This document shows positions 12,124 to 25,316 of a stretch of 64,000 bases of DNA, in pieces (the stretch's first letter is position 1; each line of letters opens with the position of its first letter). Both the position numbers and the translations under genes were made by a program. The notes below the pieces were generated by a model. The model did not search any database, was not told the origin of the DNA, and saw only the letters and a program-made list of their open reading frames with translations. Origin of the DNA: Muricea muricata (Eukaryota; Cnidaria; Anthozoa; Malacalcyonacea; Plexauridae); contig OY979723.1 in the NCBI GenBank assembly GCA_963855995.1, positions 7,445,013 through 7,509,012 of the forward strand. The letters are read 5' to 3'.

Positions 12124-12241
12124 TTACCGTTTCGGGTCGGTCCGTACTGGAAAAATATTTGTCACGGTCTCAAAAACGTCGACAAAATATTGTTGAGGCC
12201 TCGACAAAATATTTTTCCAGTTCGGACCTCCCATCCGGTAA
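12124..12241. mobile_element. Small foldback element (118 bp) with TTACCG ends
   Basis: TTACCG...GGTCCGTACTGGAAAAATATTTGTC pairs with GACAAAATATTTTTCCAGTTCGGACC...CGGTAA. The centre holds a second GTCGACAAAATATT/GAGGCCTCGACAAAATATT repeat. It is non-coding. The whole stretch is a strong hairpin. Confidence 0.65.
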
Positions 12242-15200
12242 ATAACATATATATATGTGACAATATAATATAAAAATTATATATACTATATGCATGCAAA
12301 AGACAGTTGCAAAAGGTAAATATATTTCACTGCATGGGGCCTGTGTTGGGCATTCACATAAGAACAAATGTTTAAATTTTTATTTCATTTATTAATTAAA
12401 CTCTGATTACACAATTCGCTCTCGGTTTCTAATAAACAATTATTCGCCGAAGGTGAAGTCATTATTGGTAAATATTCACCATAATCACTGAGCCTGAAGC
12501 GAATATTTGTTTTGGTATAATTTCTTTAGTAAAACATGTATAAAATCTATTTCTTTTTAAGAATACCGTTTACTTCGGAAATTCCTAATTTTTTGCAGAC
12601 GATCGATTATCTTAAGATAGTTTGACATCAAAGTTTGTTTATATTCTTTGACTTTGTTAAGTTTGTTAATTTTGGAAAAAGTATAAAATATTAAAACGAC
12701 TTTCACTGGCGACCATTTTGAAAAAATGTCAACGAGTAACTAATGCCTCATATTTACTGGTCAGGCAACCAATCAAAATGCTTGACAACCTTTATTTACC
12801 AAACAAATTATACTAAGAGATGATATTTGATTCGGGCTACGACCTCATCGCCGACCATTTGCATGCAAACTTTCAATCTGTTCGTACTATACCAATGCCG
12901 GCGTTTCTCGGATATATTTTTATTTCCTGTCTCATTAAGTAGTTAGAGCATCTGGCAGATGTTCTAAATCTGGTAATGTTATATATAAATCGTAATTATA
13001 CATATCCAAATCTGTGACTAGAACTTTGACTGAACTTGAACTGTTGAATGAAATACAACAATAAAAATGTTTATATTTCTCCCCTTGGTTCCAAATGCTG
13101 CCAAAATGTCTATACGTATATAGCGTCCGATCGATTTACCAATACCATTTTTTAATCTGCTTGCAATTGATGACCAGCTGGGATCGACACGCAAGGAATG
13201 AGTTCACGCCACACATGATGAAAGATTAATTTCACTAAAAGTGCAGTGAATATAGTTTGTGTATTTCAAGCTCCATATCTAATTTATACTCACCAAGTAA
13301 ACAATCAGTTAATATATAGATAAGTAACATTGCTACATTAAACTAAAGTGAACAGATGTACTAGGTCCTTCTAGTTTCATACACAGAGTGAATGTGTGTA
13401 AGAAAATTCAACCTCGGAATTTTCAAAGAAATCTACTTTGTTCCTTGCAAGCAGGAAAAATTTCAGGCTCCTAGGAATTTAAATTGGATTGCAAATGGTC
13501 ACATTACTAATCAACTTGATAATGCTTCAAGTGTGTAGGGATTTCGATGGTTGCACACATGCTATTTTAAATTGTCAGAGGCCTCACATCTTACAAAAAC
13601 TTTAACCGACCATATGTTGAAACACAACACCTTGACAAGCTTTTATGTATTGCAAGGCGATCAACCACAGAAGATTATACAAGCTTTCAAGCGATTCATT
13701 AGTCGATTTGCAAACAGCAGTCCTCCAAAACAGCCCTCTGACAACAGCCCTCCAAAGCCAGACAGGCCCTTGCCAGCATTCGGTACATTTTTGATTGGAA
13801 ATCTGCGGTTTCGAGTCCGGGTCCGAGTCCGGGTTATGCAGTATGCCCACGTTTCCACAAATTAAATTTGTGGTAAGGCCAGGAGGTCCTGCTCGTTTTA
13901 GCGGAAATCCGCATCGCGATATCTGATTTGATTTATTTGATTTTATTGGTCGTCTGAGTGCCCATATTCATCATGTTGGGAAACATAAATTTCTATTAAT
14001 CCCGTTGTTTGAATGATGGATTGATGTAAATGTAGCAAAAGTGTGCATATTGCACATCAAACGTTTTCTGTAAGCTACTTCGGGTATATTAGCTTCTTCC
14101 CGATTTTAAAGAAATTGTGGGAAATAACCCTTGCAAATTCATATTATGAGGTGAATGGTATAGAAAGTTCACTGATATTTTCTTGGCATGCAGTAGATCA
14201 TATTTTGCATACATTTGGAGATCATTGTTATGGCTATATATGTGCCAAAAACATAAATGCATAATTATGATTATTAAAATACTATAATTTTGAAGATCCC
14301 CAATCAGGGCCGTAATTAACTAGAACGTTAATTAGGTGAGGGGGATTTATACTCATATAGTCATGTTCTGCCCAACAAGTTTTTTAAATCAAATTAAAAT
14401 TGACAATTTGAATTTTAATTCGAAAAGAAACTCGTTTGGCAGAGCATGGATACATGAATATGATGACACCCTACCTGTAACTATCTAGCCACAGCCAATT
14501 AAGATCAATGCACGTTGAAAAGACTCGCTATATATCTCACTGTGCAGGGATGACTACTATAGTTGTTAGTCTAGGGCAATATACGCATGCAGGCCTGGTG
14601 GGAAGTTGACGAGTTGCGAGAATTGATCAATGTTAATGTTGCCAACAGCGTGGATTATTTTGCAGACCGTTACATCTAACCAATATAGATGTATTATTGT
14701 TGTCACTCAGTGAAAACTCCTGAAATCTAGTGGCTATTTTGACCCTAACAGGCGCAGTCTCTATGACATATTCGATCATGACTATTGCTCACCTCATTTA
14801 ATCTTTGCATGAGGCCGCATATTGGCATATTGAAACGTCTCTCATGATTGCTCCATTTAAAAAAGTCAGATGCCAGCTGTCGATCATAATAGAAACAGGA
14901 AGCACAACATGCATAGGGCAATTTTCTATATACAATCTATATTATCATGCAAACAGTAGACCTATGTATATAAGCTCTAGATTATATAAATGACTGCATG
15001 AACATATTAATTAGGGCGGTTTTTTCGTTCGAATTTTGACCCTTGACGTTTACAAATAAACTCTTTTCATACTGCAAAAGTGATTGTAACGTTCCAACAT
15101 TTTTGAACACATCAATGATTTGTTTGAGACAGAATTTTCTCTTTAATAAAGTAAAATTTTGAACAACTGTGAAAAATCATGCTGTGACAAGCGAAGCATA

Positions 15201-15903
15201 ATTTGGAAGCTATAACAATGCGTGCATGCATGTCTTTGAGCTTGTCTTAGCAACGACCTAGCTTTGCATATGGTCTTGTTTAACATGTTGAAGAATTAAT
15301 GAAACGGTGATGAAAAATTAATGGCTTCAAGGAATTAATGGATAGAAATTACGAATCCATCAGCAGAGCTAGAAAGAGGGCTTAAAGTGAGTTAAATTGC
15401 AAAGATGACATTGCTAAATGTTGTGAAACATTAGAAAAATATATTATATATAGGGCTGCAAACGTTGCATATTTGAAAAATGTGTGTATCACACCCGGAC
15501 TTGAAAGCCTGACACATTTAAACAGAAATTTGCGGGAAAATTGAAGGCTTAATTGTACGTACGCGCTTGGACATAGTTATACAGCTATTTGGACATAGTT
15601 ATACAGCTATTCAAAAGCGTAATATGAAATATGAGCGCGCAAGCGATGATAGAATATTGTTTATCATAGGCCTTGATCCTCAGAAAATTACCTGTGTAGC
15701 AAGTGAATTTTTAGTCGTAAGTTTTCTCTATCCCCTTGATGCTGTTTCAAAGAAATAACTCCGTGTTTGGAGAATTGGAGATGAAAATAGAAGCAATAAC
15801 CCGTCGTCCCTCGCGCACTCGTAGTTGAAAGTTCACGCTTTTGGAAGGACAACCTTTATTCAATTACCTGTAAATAATTATACAAATGTCTAAAAGCTTT
15901 GCA
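12242..15903. other. Intergenic region with minor hairpins
   Basis: No gene was recognised. Noted are a hairpin at about 14361-14448 (TTCTGCC..AACAAGTTTTTT mirrored by AAAAGAAACTCGTTTGGCAGA), a 22-bp direct duplication GGACATAGTTATACAGCTAT at about 15569-15612, and a GAGTCCGGGTCC triplication at about 13815. A 104-residue frame at 13551-13865 contains Pro-rich sequence (SPPKQPSDNSPPKPDRPLP) but has no other support. GAAGTCATTATT..TTCACC at about 12436-12515 resembles a decayed copy of the 54.7-kb hairpin family. Confidence 0.4.
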
Positions 15904-15907
15904 TTAA

Positions 15908-16428
15908 AGGAAAATGGCAACAAAAATTTTTATTGTCTCATTTGAAAGAGACTCTAAAAGTAATATATAAACGTCTTTTACAAAATTTTTATATCTGTTT
16001 TACTTTGGGAGATATTGTCACCTGAATAATCGAACTGTCCGCCATCTTGGATTAATTTTTAACCTCATTAACAATGCTTTGGTGACGTCACAACAGGGAT
16101 AAGCCATTCAAAGCTTCTCCTAAATATCTACCAACAATCAAATATTGTTTAAAATCTTTTCAGTCCGTGCTGAAATCTGAAAGACTTACCATGTGTGTGG
16201 TTATTGGAGAAGATTAATCATGGTGTCGTAAGAAAAAAAAAATTGCGTGACCCCAGTTGTGACGTATCATGCATATCTACAAATATCCAAGATGGCGGAC
16301 AACTAAAGATTTCAAGTCAAAATATCTCACCAAATAAGGCAGATATAAAAATTCTGTAATAGACTTCTATATATTGTTTTGGAGTCTCTTTCAAATAAGC
16401 CGATAAAAATTTTTGTTGCCATTTCCCT
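15908..16428. mobile_element. Long-armed foldback element with TTAA at both ends (521 bp)
   Basis: TTAA is present just outside both termini (15904-15907 and 16429-16432). The termini AGGAAAATGGCAACAAAAA and, inverted, AGGGAAATGGCAACAAAAA extend into arms of roughly 230 bp that share GAAAGAGACTC, ATATCTGTTTTA-type and CCGCCATCTTGGAT segments and end around a GTGACGTCACAACAGGG core. TTAA target sites are typical of piggyBac-type transposons. No transposase is present, so it is non-autonomous. Confidence 0.72.
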
Positions 16429-16432
16429 TTAA

Positions 16433-18389
16433 GATTATATTTTCCGTATTTTGCAACATTTTGTAAAAATAAAAAATTAATGCTCTTTGTAGCTGCTATG
16501 ACATATCTCATTATATATAATGAGTTAAGAACCACAAATCAATCACGCAATCGGCTAAATTTGCCTCTGCTGCACAGTGTTATTATTGGACCTAGCGTAA
16601 AATTCAGATTTCCTAATATGTACAATATAGCTAAAACCATATACGGTCGTAAATACTAATGTTACTAATCCGTTATCGACCTCAAGGTTTAAATAATTAA
16701 ATTAATTGTTATTTTGCTTCGTCATTTACTGCTCCTTAAAGTTATCCATATAGAGTCGGATCGTGTTAAAAGTACGCGCGTGTATATTTGCTAGCGCTTT
16801 AGCTGCATGTTATCATAAGAATGTAGAAAATTTAAGCTTTTTTCAAATTCGCTTGCTATTGATAGCTGCTGCTTGTCAAATTGTTGACCGGCTGCGCGGG
16901 ACCAGATGCCGCAGAAATGATGACAGATTATCTAGGTTTGCGGCTAACAGTTTGTATATATTTGAAGCTGCATGACGAAATTTTATTCACCAGCAAATTA
17001 AGGTAAAGATCCCGCCAATCACCGCAGATAGATATGTAACATAGCTATAACCTTGCTAGATTGAGTTATGACCAACGTTTCCTTCGATTCTAGTTACAGG
17101 ACTTGCAGAAAATTTTCGTCTGTCTGCAAATATTCACAAGTATGTAACACAATTCTGTGCGCACATTTCCGAAAAATGACTGTAAGGCCAATAAATTGGC
17201 CGTCAGCCCATCGACATTGCATTGGCTCCCCTGCTGGTATTACACTGTAAAAGTCATGGTTTCCTAATGTTAAATGAGTATATATGTCGTTAATCTTTAC
17301 TTGCAAATCACAGCCAGTTGCGTAAACTTTGAATTTTGAATTGTGCTGTTTTAAGTTATAAATACTAGCATAAATTTTTTTTTGCATAATGTCCAATGGA
17401 TTTACAAATGTGGAAAAATTTGATATAAGCATTATTCTAAATTCGCCTTTTTAACTTGGGTTGTTTTCTCTTTTATTTTTTGTAATTTCATGCATGAGTG
17501 TCATAAAATCCTAGTGTCTCTGGTACAAGAATGCATATTCTCCTCGCCTCGTGCTGTATGAATTGTATACTAGCTAGTTGCGTTTTATTATGTAAAGAAC
17601 TGTTCCTGTCTTGTGCCTGATGATTCTACGCTGACCAGCAAAATGTATGTTTGCTCTGACAACACCATAGTTGTTCTAGTAAGGTACGCAGTCAGAAACG
17701 CCACGGACTTTTTGCAAGTTGTGGATCTTCCCAGCTTGATGCAAGTTTGTTATCAAGTTGCCTCAAGCATGTTGGCTTCGAACATCAAGCTTCATCAACT
17801 CAGAGAACATACGTACATTTTGTTTTTCAGAGTAAACTTGGATCAAGCTGGTTGACAACTTGCATGATGCAGCAGACTTTTTTGTCATAAGCCAGAGCAA
17901 GCTATATACATGCATATGCATCCCGATATCGACTTGGGCAGTAACAAAGCTTGTGCTAATTATATTTGCGCGCTAATGCCCTTTTAGTATGCAGGTCGCA
18001 ACAAAGTAAGCCGTGTGTAGAAGACAATTCACTTTACAAGGCGCCATTTTGATAGATAGCGAAAAAAATCATTTTTCTAAATATCGTATAAAAATAAGTT
18101 ATTATTGGAAAATTTTTGAAACTCTGATTCGGCACTATCAGATGATATTTTATTCGGGCTACGACTTCGCCACTCAACCCTTGAAAATTTGCTACGTGAA
18201 GACTGGACCTGTTCGTCCAACCAAACTTGTCAATAACACCTCAGTGAGTTGTTCCACGATGTTTCTGTTGCATTGCGAAGATCAGTTAAAAGCGAACTAG
18301 CTATAACTTTCACTTGTCGAGATATTCAATCTTATATTTTGTACGAGCACAGACACGGCGACGTCATCTGTATATTTGAATGAGGTCGA
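16433..18389. other. Intergenic region, no gene seen
   Basis: Only short unsupported frames occur. GATGATATTTTATTCGGGCTACGAC at about 18139 recurs near 12820 (GATGATATTTGATTCGGGCTACGAC), which marks a shared dispersed repeat. Confidence 0.4.
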
Positions 18390-18492
18390 GCAGGATATGA
18401 GGAATTATTAAGGCAGAGATTTGTGTTATCAAGGCAGAGGTTTGTGTTAGATGACACAAACCGAGGCCTTATAATAGTTCCTCATATCCTGC
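18390..18492. mobile_element. Inverted repeat (103 bp), probable MITE
   Basis: GCAGGATATGAGGAATTATTAAGGC pairs with GCCTTATAATAGTTCCTCATATCCTGC. The inner part has a direct repeat AAGGCAGAG(A/G)TTTGTGTTA followed by its inverse. Confidence 0.6.
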
Positions 18493-18704
18493 GAGAACCG
18501 AATTCAATAATTGTTTCATTATTTTTCAAAAATATTTTAAACTCAGTTTAAACGCTTGCTTTGCAAGTAAGAAGAAACAAGCTGCTAATAATGAAACAGC
18601 ATGAAATTGTTCGGAAACTTTAATAAGCCAATCAGACTACGGAGAAAATATTCTTAAAACAATTGTCAGATTACGACAAAAGGTCGATTAACAAAGGTCA
18701 GTCA

Positions 18705-19045
18705 ATATACGACGAAATGAGTCATAATGACGTATATTTGTTTTCAACATACGACGAAATGAGTCATAATGTCGTATATTTATTTTCCGCCCCAAATTTG
18801 GGCAACTACCAAGCGAATATGACGATTTGACCTTTAGCTCTTAACCAATCAAAACTTCCAAAATATTTTCAATAAATGATGATGTTTTTTAATATACGAC
18901 GAAATGACTCATAATGTCGTATATTTGTTTTTAAACCACGGTGAAGTCATAATCCGAAATTTGGGCAACTACCAAGCGGATATGACGATTTCACCGACAG
19001 CTGCCAATCAAAACTTTTGAAATATTTTCAATAAATAATAAATAT
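18705..19045. repeat. Imperfect tandem units with ATACGACGAAATGA palindromes
   Basis: The palindromic block ATACGACGAAATGAGTCATAAT-GTCGTAT appears at about 18705, 18748 and 18893. The last two are each followed by TTTGGGCAACTACCAAGCG(A/G)ATATGACGATTT and AATCAAAACTT..AAAATATTTTCAATAAAT. This makes two related units of about 145-150 bp. It is probably a tandemly duplicated foldback element. Confidence 0.6.
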
Positions 19046-19295
19046 ATTTATTATATAGACTGCCCACGGATATTAAGTATTCTGTAATCTGATTGGCTCC
19101 TCTACTGGTAGGATTTTAGTTCTTATCCTACTAGTATAGAAATCAGGATGGCGGCTGAAAATCTTGTTTTGAGTATATTTTGCCAGCCTCTCTTGGCCAT
19201 ACAACACATAATGTAGTAAACCTAGATAAAGTTTTTGAAGTTAGTACTTGATTTAAATGTCACCTAAACAAGTATAAAATACAGTTTTTTATGTA

Positions 19296-19400
19296 CTATT
19301 TACAACTGATGAGCGGCCGTGTTGTATCAGCATATACAAACTTGAGCTGAAGGCGAGAGTTGTATATCTGATACAACACGGACGCGAATGTTGTAAATAG
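19296..19400. mobile_element. Small MITE (105 bp), CTATTTACAAC termini
   Basis: CTATTTACAACTGATGAGCGGCCGTGTTGTATCAGCATATACAA is mirrored by TTGTATATCTGATACAACACGGACGCGAATGTTGTAAATAG. The loop is GAGCTGAAGG-like. Confidence 0.65.
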
Positions 19401-22400
19401 CTTGTGAAACTCTCCAATTTTATAGATCAGTTTGCGAAGTAATTTTGAAAATACATCTTATATAAGACGAGAAAATCAAACTTAAAAGTTATGAAAATCA
19501 ACAGAATTCTGTATCACAGTATACAGACTCCTTCACGCTCATGATTTCTTTTGTGTTATTGAATATGAATTATTAATGAGTTTCACAAGAATTAATACTG
19601 AATAAGTCTCCCGAAAGCAGTGGAAATTTGAATTACCATAATAACAAAAATTGTGCTCGATTGAGGTCAACAAGCGCTTGTTTCGCCCAAAACATTTTTT
19701 AAGAATTTGAAGCTTCTGGCAAAATTTGTTAAAACATTCTTTATAAATAACGATTGGCAGTGACGGTATAAGCTCAAGTTGTTTACATTGCTAAACTGAC
19801 TATAACTCTTATATATCGCACACTTCACGCCATTCCAGGCAAAGCGAACCTACATTTTGCGAATATATTTTAGTCACTACACTGTTTGAGACAAACATTG
19901 ATGATTTTCAGATGGTGATCAGGGTTTCCAGATTGCGTGAATAAATTAGCCAAATTTTTAACAATGCTCTTCGTTTTTATTGTACTTGCATTAATACCTA
20001 GCACTAATGATGGTTGGCTTAGTTATTCAAGAACCCTGGCAGGCAGCGTGACGATGGGGCTTTTCACATTACAAAATAGTCGATACGAAAGGGAAGGCCA
20101 ACCACAGACTGATATTGCTTGGACAGTTAGTTACAATCGACAAGTCTTTTGGACAGTGCACAATTACAAAATGTAGAAAGGAATGAAAATACTAAACATG
20201 TACTGGCGCTGTCGGGATCTAAATTCTTTAAAGATAGGCTGCTCGTGCAGTCTGCAGTGTCTTCAGTTCAAGGGTATGTTTAATAAAAAATTCTGTGTTG
20301 AGATAGAGACAGCGATCGATATCTGTCTCCTCCGCAGGGGCTTTGTGTCTATTATTGCTTATAATAGCCCAATCTTAAGACCACAGTATGTAATAGCCAT
20401 AGTAGCGCTGGACAGTAAACACTTGCAAGCAGCGGAGAGCGATCGCTGCCACTGGGAAACGAAGGCGAGGGTAAAGATAGCCCGCATATCAGAAAGGTAA
20501 CCGTGCAAACACCTTGCTAAGCATTTTACGATCATTCTAATGACTTCGTATGAAATTCTGACAATGTAACTGTAAGCATGTAAGCGTGATATTATATCGG
20601 GCATGACGACGTCTCATATATTAGATTATTTGCTGTAACAGTCTGCAGTATTAGTAAATGTAGGCCAAATTGTATAGGTATGTTTGTATCAAGTTATGAA
20701 ACGTCTTCTGAAATTAGATTGAGAAAGCTTGTTATCGGGCGTAGCTGCCAAAAATTATTAATTTTTATAAAGTTACTTGTATAACCACATTTAGCAACCG
20801 CATATTTTAGTATTTCACGATTGATTTGCAAAGGAACAGCTTATACGGGCCACCTACACATTTATAATTATTTCAAGTCAATCTCTCATCCGGTAATTAT
20901 TTCAAAAAATGTCTGCAAATATTTTGTATTTGAATAATTATTTATTTCCTGTCCTGTTATGAAAATTATTTCCTGTCATTATGAAAGCTGTGCACGGATG
21001 TGAACATAAACTCATGCACGTGTGTTTTAATTAATTGGAATGCATTTCCGCTATTCTTTAAACAGTAAACTTTTATACACAATGTGACAAAAGCACATGA
21101 TCGAGAATTTTTGCAATACATATAATTTGTTTAAATAGATATTGAAATTAATGCTAAGTTTCAATGGATTATGTTTTAAAATCTCGCTTATTTCAGATAA
21201 TATTTTATCGAAATATTACGAGTGGGCTAGTTTCCGCGATTATTTTTTTATCTCTTTAACGGCGGCTGCATGCACTCGCCATGCAGTAAGGTCAGCAGCA
21301 ACGTTAGCCAACTTCTTTGTTGTTTTACTCCCCAAGGACTGAGTGAAAATTGCTCTATAACTTTTTATTTTGAACATTCAGAACTGCTTGAAATGTTCGA
21401 CTGACCCTTCTTCTGGGGGTAAGATGCATATCGACGATGTCAGACAGCTTGTTTATTCATGATGGTTTGAATCAAAATGTCTTGGGAGCTAGTTTTCAAT
21501 CTAACTCAAAAACTTATCTAGAATTTCATTGCTATAATTTTTAAGTCAATATACATCACACAAGCTAATAAAACAATAAGAGCTTTCTTAACTTTTATCC
21601 AATCAATTTTTCTAACATGATGCGCATAGTAAGTCTTTACAATATTGATTTCCGTGGTAATATTACAGATTTATATTACGCCTTTAGGTTATGCATGCTA
21701 ATGCTTCCAAATTTTATATATATATAATAATCTTGTTGTGGCAAAATCTCTTTAAATTATTCTACAAGTCAGTAATCCAAGTATTGCATAATATCCGGCA
21801 CACATGCAGTTCTATTTTTCATTATTACATATTACATGTGGTAGATTGCACTCAGGATGTTGTTTTTTATACTCAAAAATATTCTTTCATGATCAGTACA
21901 TGCATAAAGTAGACTTCCTGGCCGAGGTATAATTTGTTGATTGCTTTTCAACAAGAACAGTTAATTAAAGCACTTAGCTTATACAAACGCAAACTATCTT
22001 ATCATCTGTTTGAAACAGAAAGAGCACCTTACACGGTCATGCTCTCCTTCGCTGTCTGTGAACTATGTTTATATATATATTAATTGACAACTTTTATAAT
22101 TCATGAATTGCGTTGGGTTTAACCGTGGTTAAAGCTTGCAGTGAACTGCTGATATAATTTATTTAATTTACGTGCATGTACACAACGCACTGTCATGCAG
22201 TTTGCTCCATCGTATGTACAACGTTATCTTTTCGTGAGATTTAATGTTCAACACTGAAAGCAAAATTTTCTTATAGATAGGATCTTAACATTATAGTTTA
22301 GATTATTCCAATAAAGAAGCATTAACGTTAACTGATGAAACGTCTTGAAATTAAAATAACAAATATCTTAATTATTTGCATGAAAAAAATTTTGAGATGT

Positions 22401-22693
22401 AGCCTAAAGACATTTCCCCTGTTTAAATTCTATTTATACTAGCTACTTTATTTCAAAATGATAATTGGAGTACAGAATGCATTTGAACCTTGACGTTGGC
22501 CTTTTGAGGTCACCATTAGGGATTAATCAGTTCAATCTGTGTAATCAAGATAAAGAAATATAGCTAAACGAAGAAAATTGGCATACAGTCAGACTTCGTT
22601 AAAATTAAATTCTTATGTTAAGGATTGACACTCAAGCCCTTGGGTTGTCTGTTTTACTAAACACCCATCGCTGTTGTGGATATAGCTAACAAA
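19401..22693. other. Intergenic region, no gene seen
   Basis: There are frames of up to 105 residues (20183-20500) but no domain or splice support. Several ATGCATGC-rich and AT-rich stretches were seen, and no repeats with clear ends. Confidence 0.35.
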
Positions 22694-23421
22694 GCATAGA
22701 GATTATAAAAGAATAGAGTCGGCATCGCAGGACGAATCGCGGGACAAATTGAACCAATCTAGTGGGGGGCAAACATAAGTCCCGGATGTATATGGATGAA
22801 AACATACAGTTTTTGTCAATTTTTGCTTGCTTTTATGACCATGATCGCATACAGCCAGATTTTTGTGTAAATATAGGAGTTTTTCAACCTTAGGTTCTCC
22901 TTGCAACGCATAGCAACCAGTTTTAGACCGGATTTTCGCAGCGATATTTTGTGAAATATCTGCCAAATTATCCCACATCTGGACACAAATTGAACTTTTT
23001 CCCTCGAAACAGTTGTGAAAGTTGGTTTAGAGGTGCAACAATGTGTAGAACAGAAATACTACGATGTATTAATTAATGACTTGTCAAGTGTCCATCTGAT
23101 TTTTTCGAATACAAAAATTGCATTTTCACTCACAAATACTCATTGTGAAACATAACCAACTTTATTTAGTGTTCAAAACACAAAATTCAAAACGTTTAAG
23201 GCAATTCCGCACTAATCTTTAACATCTTCGCCTCTGTTTTTACATAAAAAACTTTGAGTGTGAAAAAATCGGAAAAACGTTTTTCTCGAGCTTCCTCGAT
23301 AGGCGCCCAACCATTCAACTGGGTCTTAAATTTGCTCCCCATTTGTAAGCTTCAATTTGTCCCTTTCGTTCGACTGAATTTGTCCTACAATGCCCTGTCT
23401 ATTCTTTTATAATCTCTATGC
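22694..23421. mobile_element. Inverted-repeat element (728 bp), GCATAGAGATTATAAAAGAATAGA termini
   Basis: The 24-nt terminus at 22694 is repeated inverted at 23398-23421. A weaker inner match follows (GGGACAAATTGAA on both sides). A 91-residue minus-strand frame inside (22703-22978) has no recognisable domain. No clear target duplication was seen. Confidence 0.6.
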
Positions 23422-24061
23422 AGCAAAGGTGATGGGAAGATAAAGAAGAACCGCATGGATACTGGAGAACAATGATCCGACTTCATGAACTTTTTGGCCA
23501 CTACACAGCAAACGATTAGTCGAAATGAGTGCTCATAGACACATTTCCACTTTCAATGGGCATCTTAATTTACATTGATCCAAGAAGAGCTGGTGTTCAC
23601 CGGTTCGTAGAATCAACACATGCGGGCACAATAGTTCACCTTAATCACATGATGACATCACCATAAGAAAGTGACTGTATTAATTATTCATAAAGAAACT
23701 CATAAAGTGTCCTAAAACACTGAATCGACCAACCAAGCAAAAAATAATTTAGTAGAGCTTGGAAAGAACATGCACGAATAAGTTTTTTAATGACGCCAAA
23801 CAAATTCAAGGTAATTTTTAAATTGCACAAAAAGCCATGCCATTGCCATTTCGAGCAATACAACTATATATACTTACGGTGTGATTGCTGTACATATTGT
23901 TAAGAAGTAGTTGCTCGTTCAGAGTTTGAATGTGACAATTAAGAGGCCTTCTCAGGTGTTCATTATATAATTCTAGCAGTATGGAGGTTATTTAATTAGA
24001 ATAAACTAAGTTCAGAACATCCTCAAAGATATACTAGACATAAACTTAATATAGACATAAA

Positions 24062-24110
24062 CTAGGATTTCTAGACCACCGCTTTACCAATTGAGGTATC
24101 CAGCCAACGT
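24062..24110 (-). repeat. tRNA-like fragment (A-box half), possible SINE head
   Basis: The minus strand reads GGCTGGATACCTCAATTGG and TAAAGCGGTGGTCTAGAAATCC, resembling the D-arm and anticodon arm of a tRNA. No T-arm GGTTCGA follows, so it is a decayed tRNA-derived repeat or pseudo-tRNA, not a working gene. Confidence 0.4.
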
Positions 24111-24891
24111 ATCGGGTCGTTGCCAGCCTTACCCTCAAAGACAAACACTAAACCCCTTACATACAGACGAGTAACTTTTCTATGACAAGTTTTTTATAAC
24201 AAGTTCAAATTGCCAAGTTTACGTGTGTATGCACAACAATTTTTTTAAGCGAAGTTTATCTTTGATAAGTTTTAATTTGTTGTGTAGCGCGGCGGCCTAG
24301 AAACCCGAAGATGTGACTTGAGACAACAAATTTTTCGTTGTTTTCTGTAGTGTAAGGAGGGGATCCCGCCCCCCAAAAGAAAATTGTGTCCTGCTTCCAA
24401 GTTCCCCCCAAGATCGTTACAATGTTTCGCAACTCGTCTGAGTTTTATTGAAATTATGACCTATTTATTGAATATCATTAGTATCTAAAACAACCCCTCC
24501 CCAAGAAAAAAAAACATATACCCTCCAATTGCTCCCATCCAGCTAGTTTAATTGTTTCATCAGATTAATTGTTTTCAATAAATTCAGTAAATTATTTCTA
24601 TTCCAGCCCAGGAATTAGTTTGATTGTAGCTGCAACAAAATGCTGTGAAACACAGTAGATCAATAGTGAAGTTTTCAATTAAGATTCAACAATACAATCT
24701 CTCAACGTCTTCAGTGTCTTTATTCCATCTGTGCGTAAAACTTTGTTCCTCCAGATAAAGATCAAACCGTTTAATGTGCAGATCATTTTGAAACTTATTG
24801 TTGGCCAACCGTGGGATAACCTTCCGTTGGAAACCGGCTTATTTTCACTGGTGATAATAAAGACAAGGTGTACACTGGCTGGGATGGACAA

Positions 24892-25094
24892 CAGTGGCGG
24901 ATCTAGCGTAGGTCAAAATAAATTACCACAGCTCATTCTAGGATATGTTTGCATTTTAAAATACCTTCAAAGCAACTTCATTGGTTAGATTTTATTCTTT
25001 TGAAATTCATAACCTATGACATTGTTATAAAGTTATTTTGAATTTAAAATTGAGCTGCTATAATTTATTTTGACTTACCCTGGATCCGCCACTG
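24892..25094. mobile_element. hAT-like MITE copy 1 (203 bp) with perfect 8-bp target duplication
   Basis: It begins CAGTGGCGGATCTAGCGTA and ends TACCCTGGATCCGCCACTG. ATGGACAA flanks it on both sides (24884-24891 and 25095-25102). An 8-bp duplication and CAG-type termini fit hAT elements. A second copy in the opposite orientation is at 50497-50698. The ends are inverted repeats, and the interior is AT-rich and non-coding. Confidence 0.88.
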
Positions 25095-25198
25095 ATGGAC
25101 AATACCACAACACAGTCGACAACCAACAAAAAAATAGAAAAACGTTTCAAATTTACCCCTCAAAAATTTTTCAAAACCATCTAAAAAGGTTTAGAAAA

Positions 25199-25316
25199 TA
25201 CTGGTAGCTTCATAATTTGAAATTAGTCCATCCTCAGCTGACTTGAGTAGTGGAATCACTCGAGTGATTTTTAATTGGTCTGGAACAATACCGGATTATA
25301 AGGATAAATTGATGAT
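25199..25316 (-). pseudogene. Non-LTR reverse transcriptase fragment (CR1/L2-like)
   Basis: The minus strand translates, with one stop, to SGIVPDQLKITRVIPLLKSA followed by EDGLISNYEATS. This fits the conserved RT segment G-x-F/V-P-xx-LK-xx-RV-x-PL-x-K...NYRP. No intact neighbours were found, so it is a relic. Confidence 0.55.
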
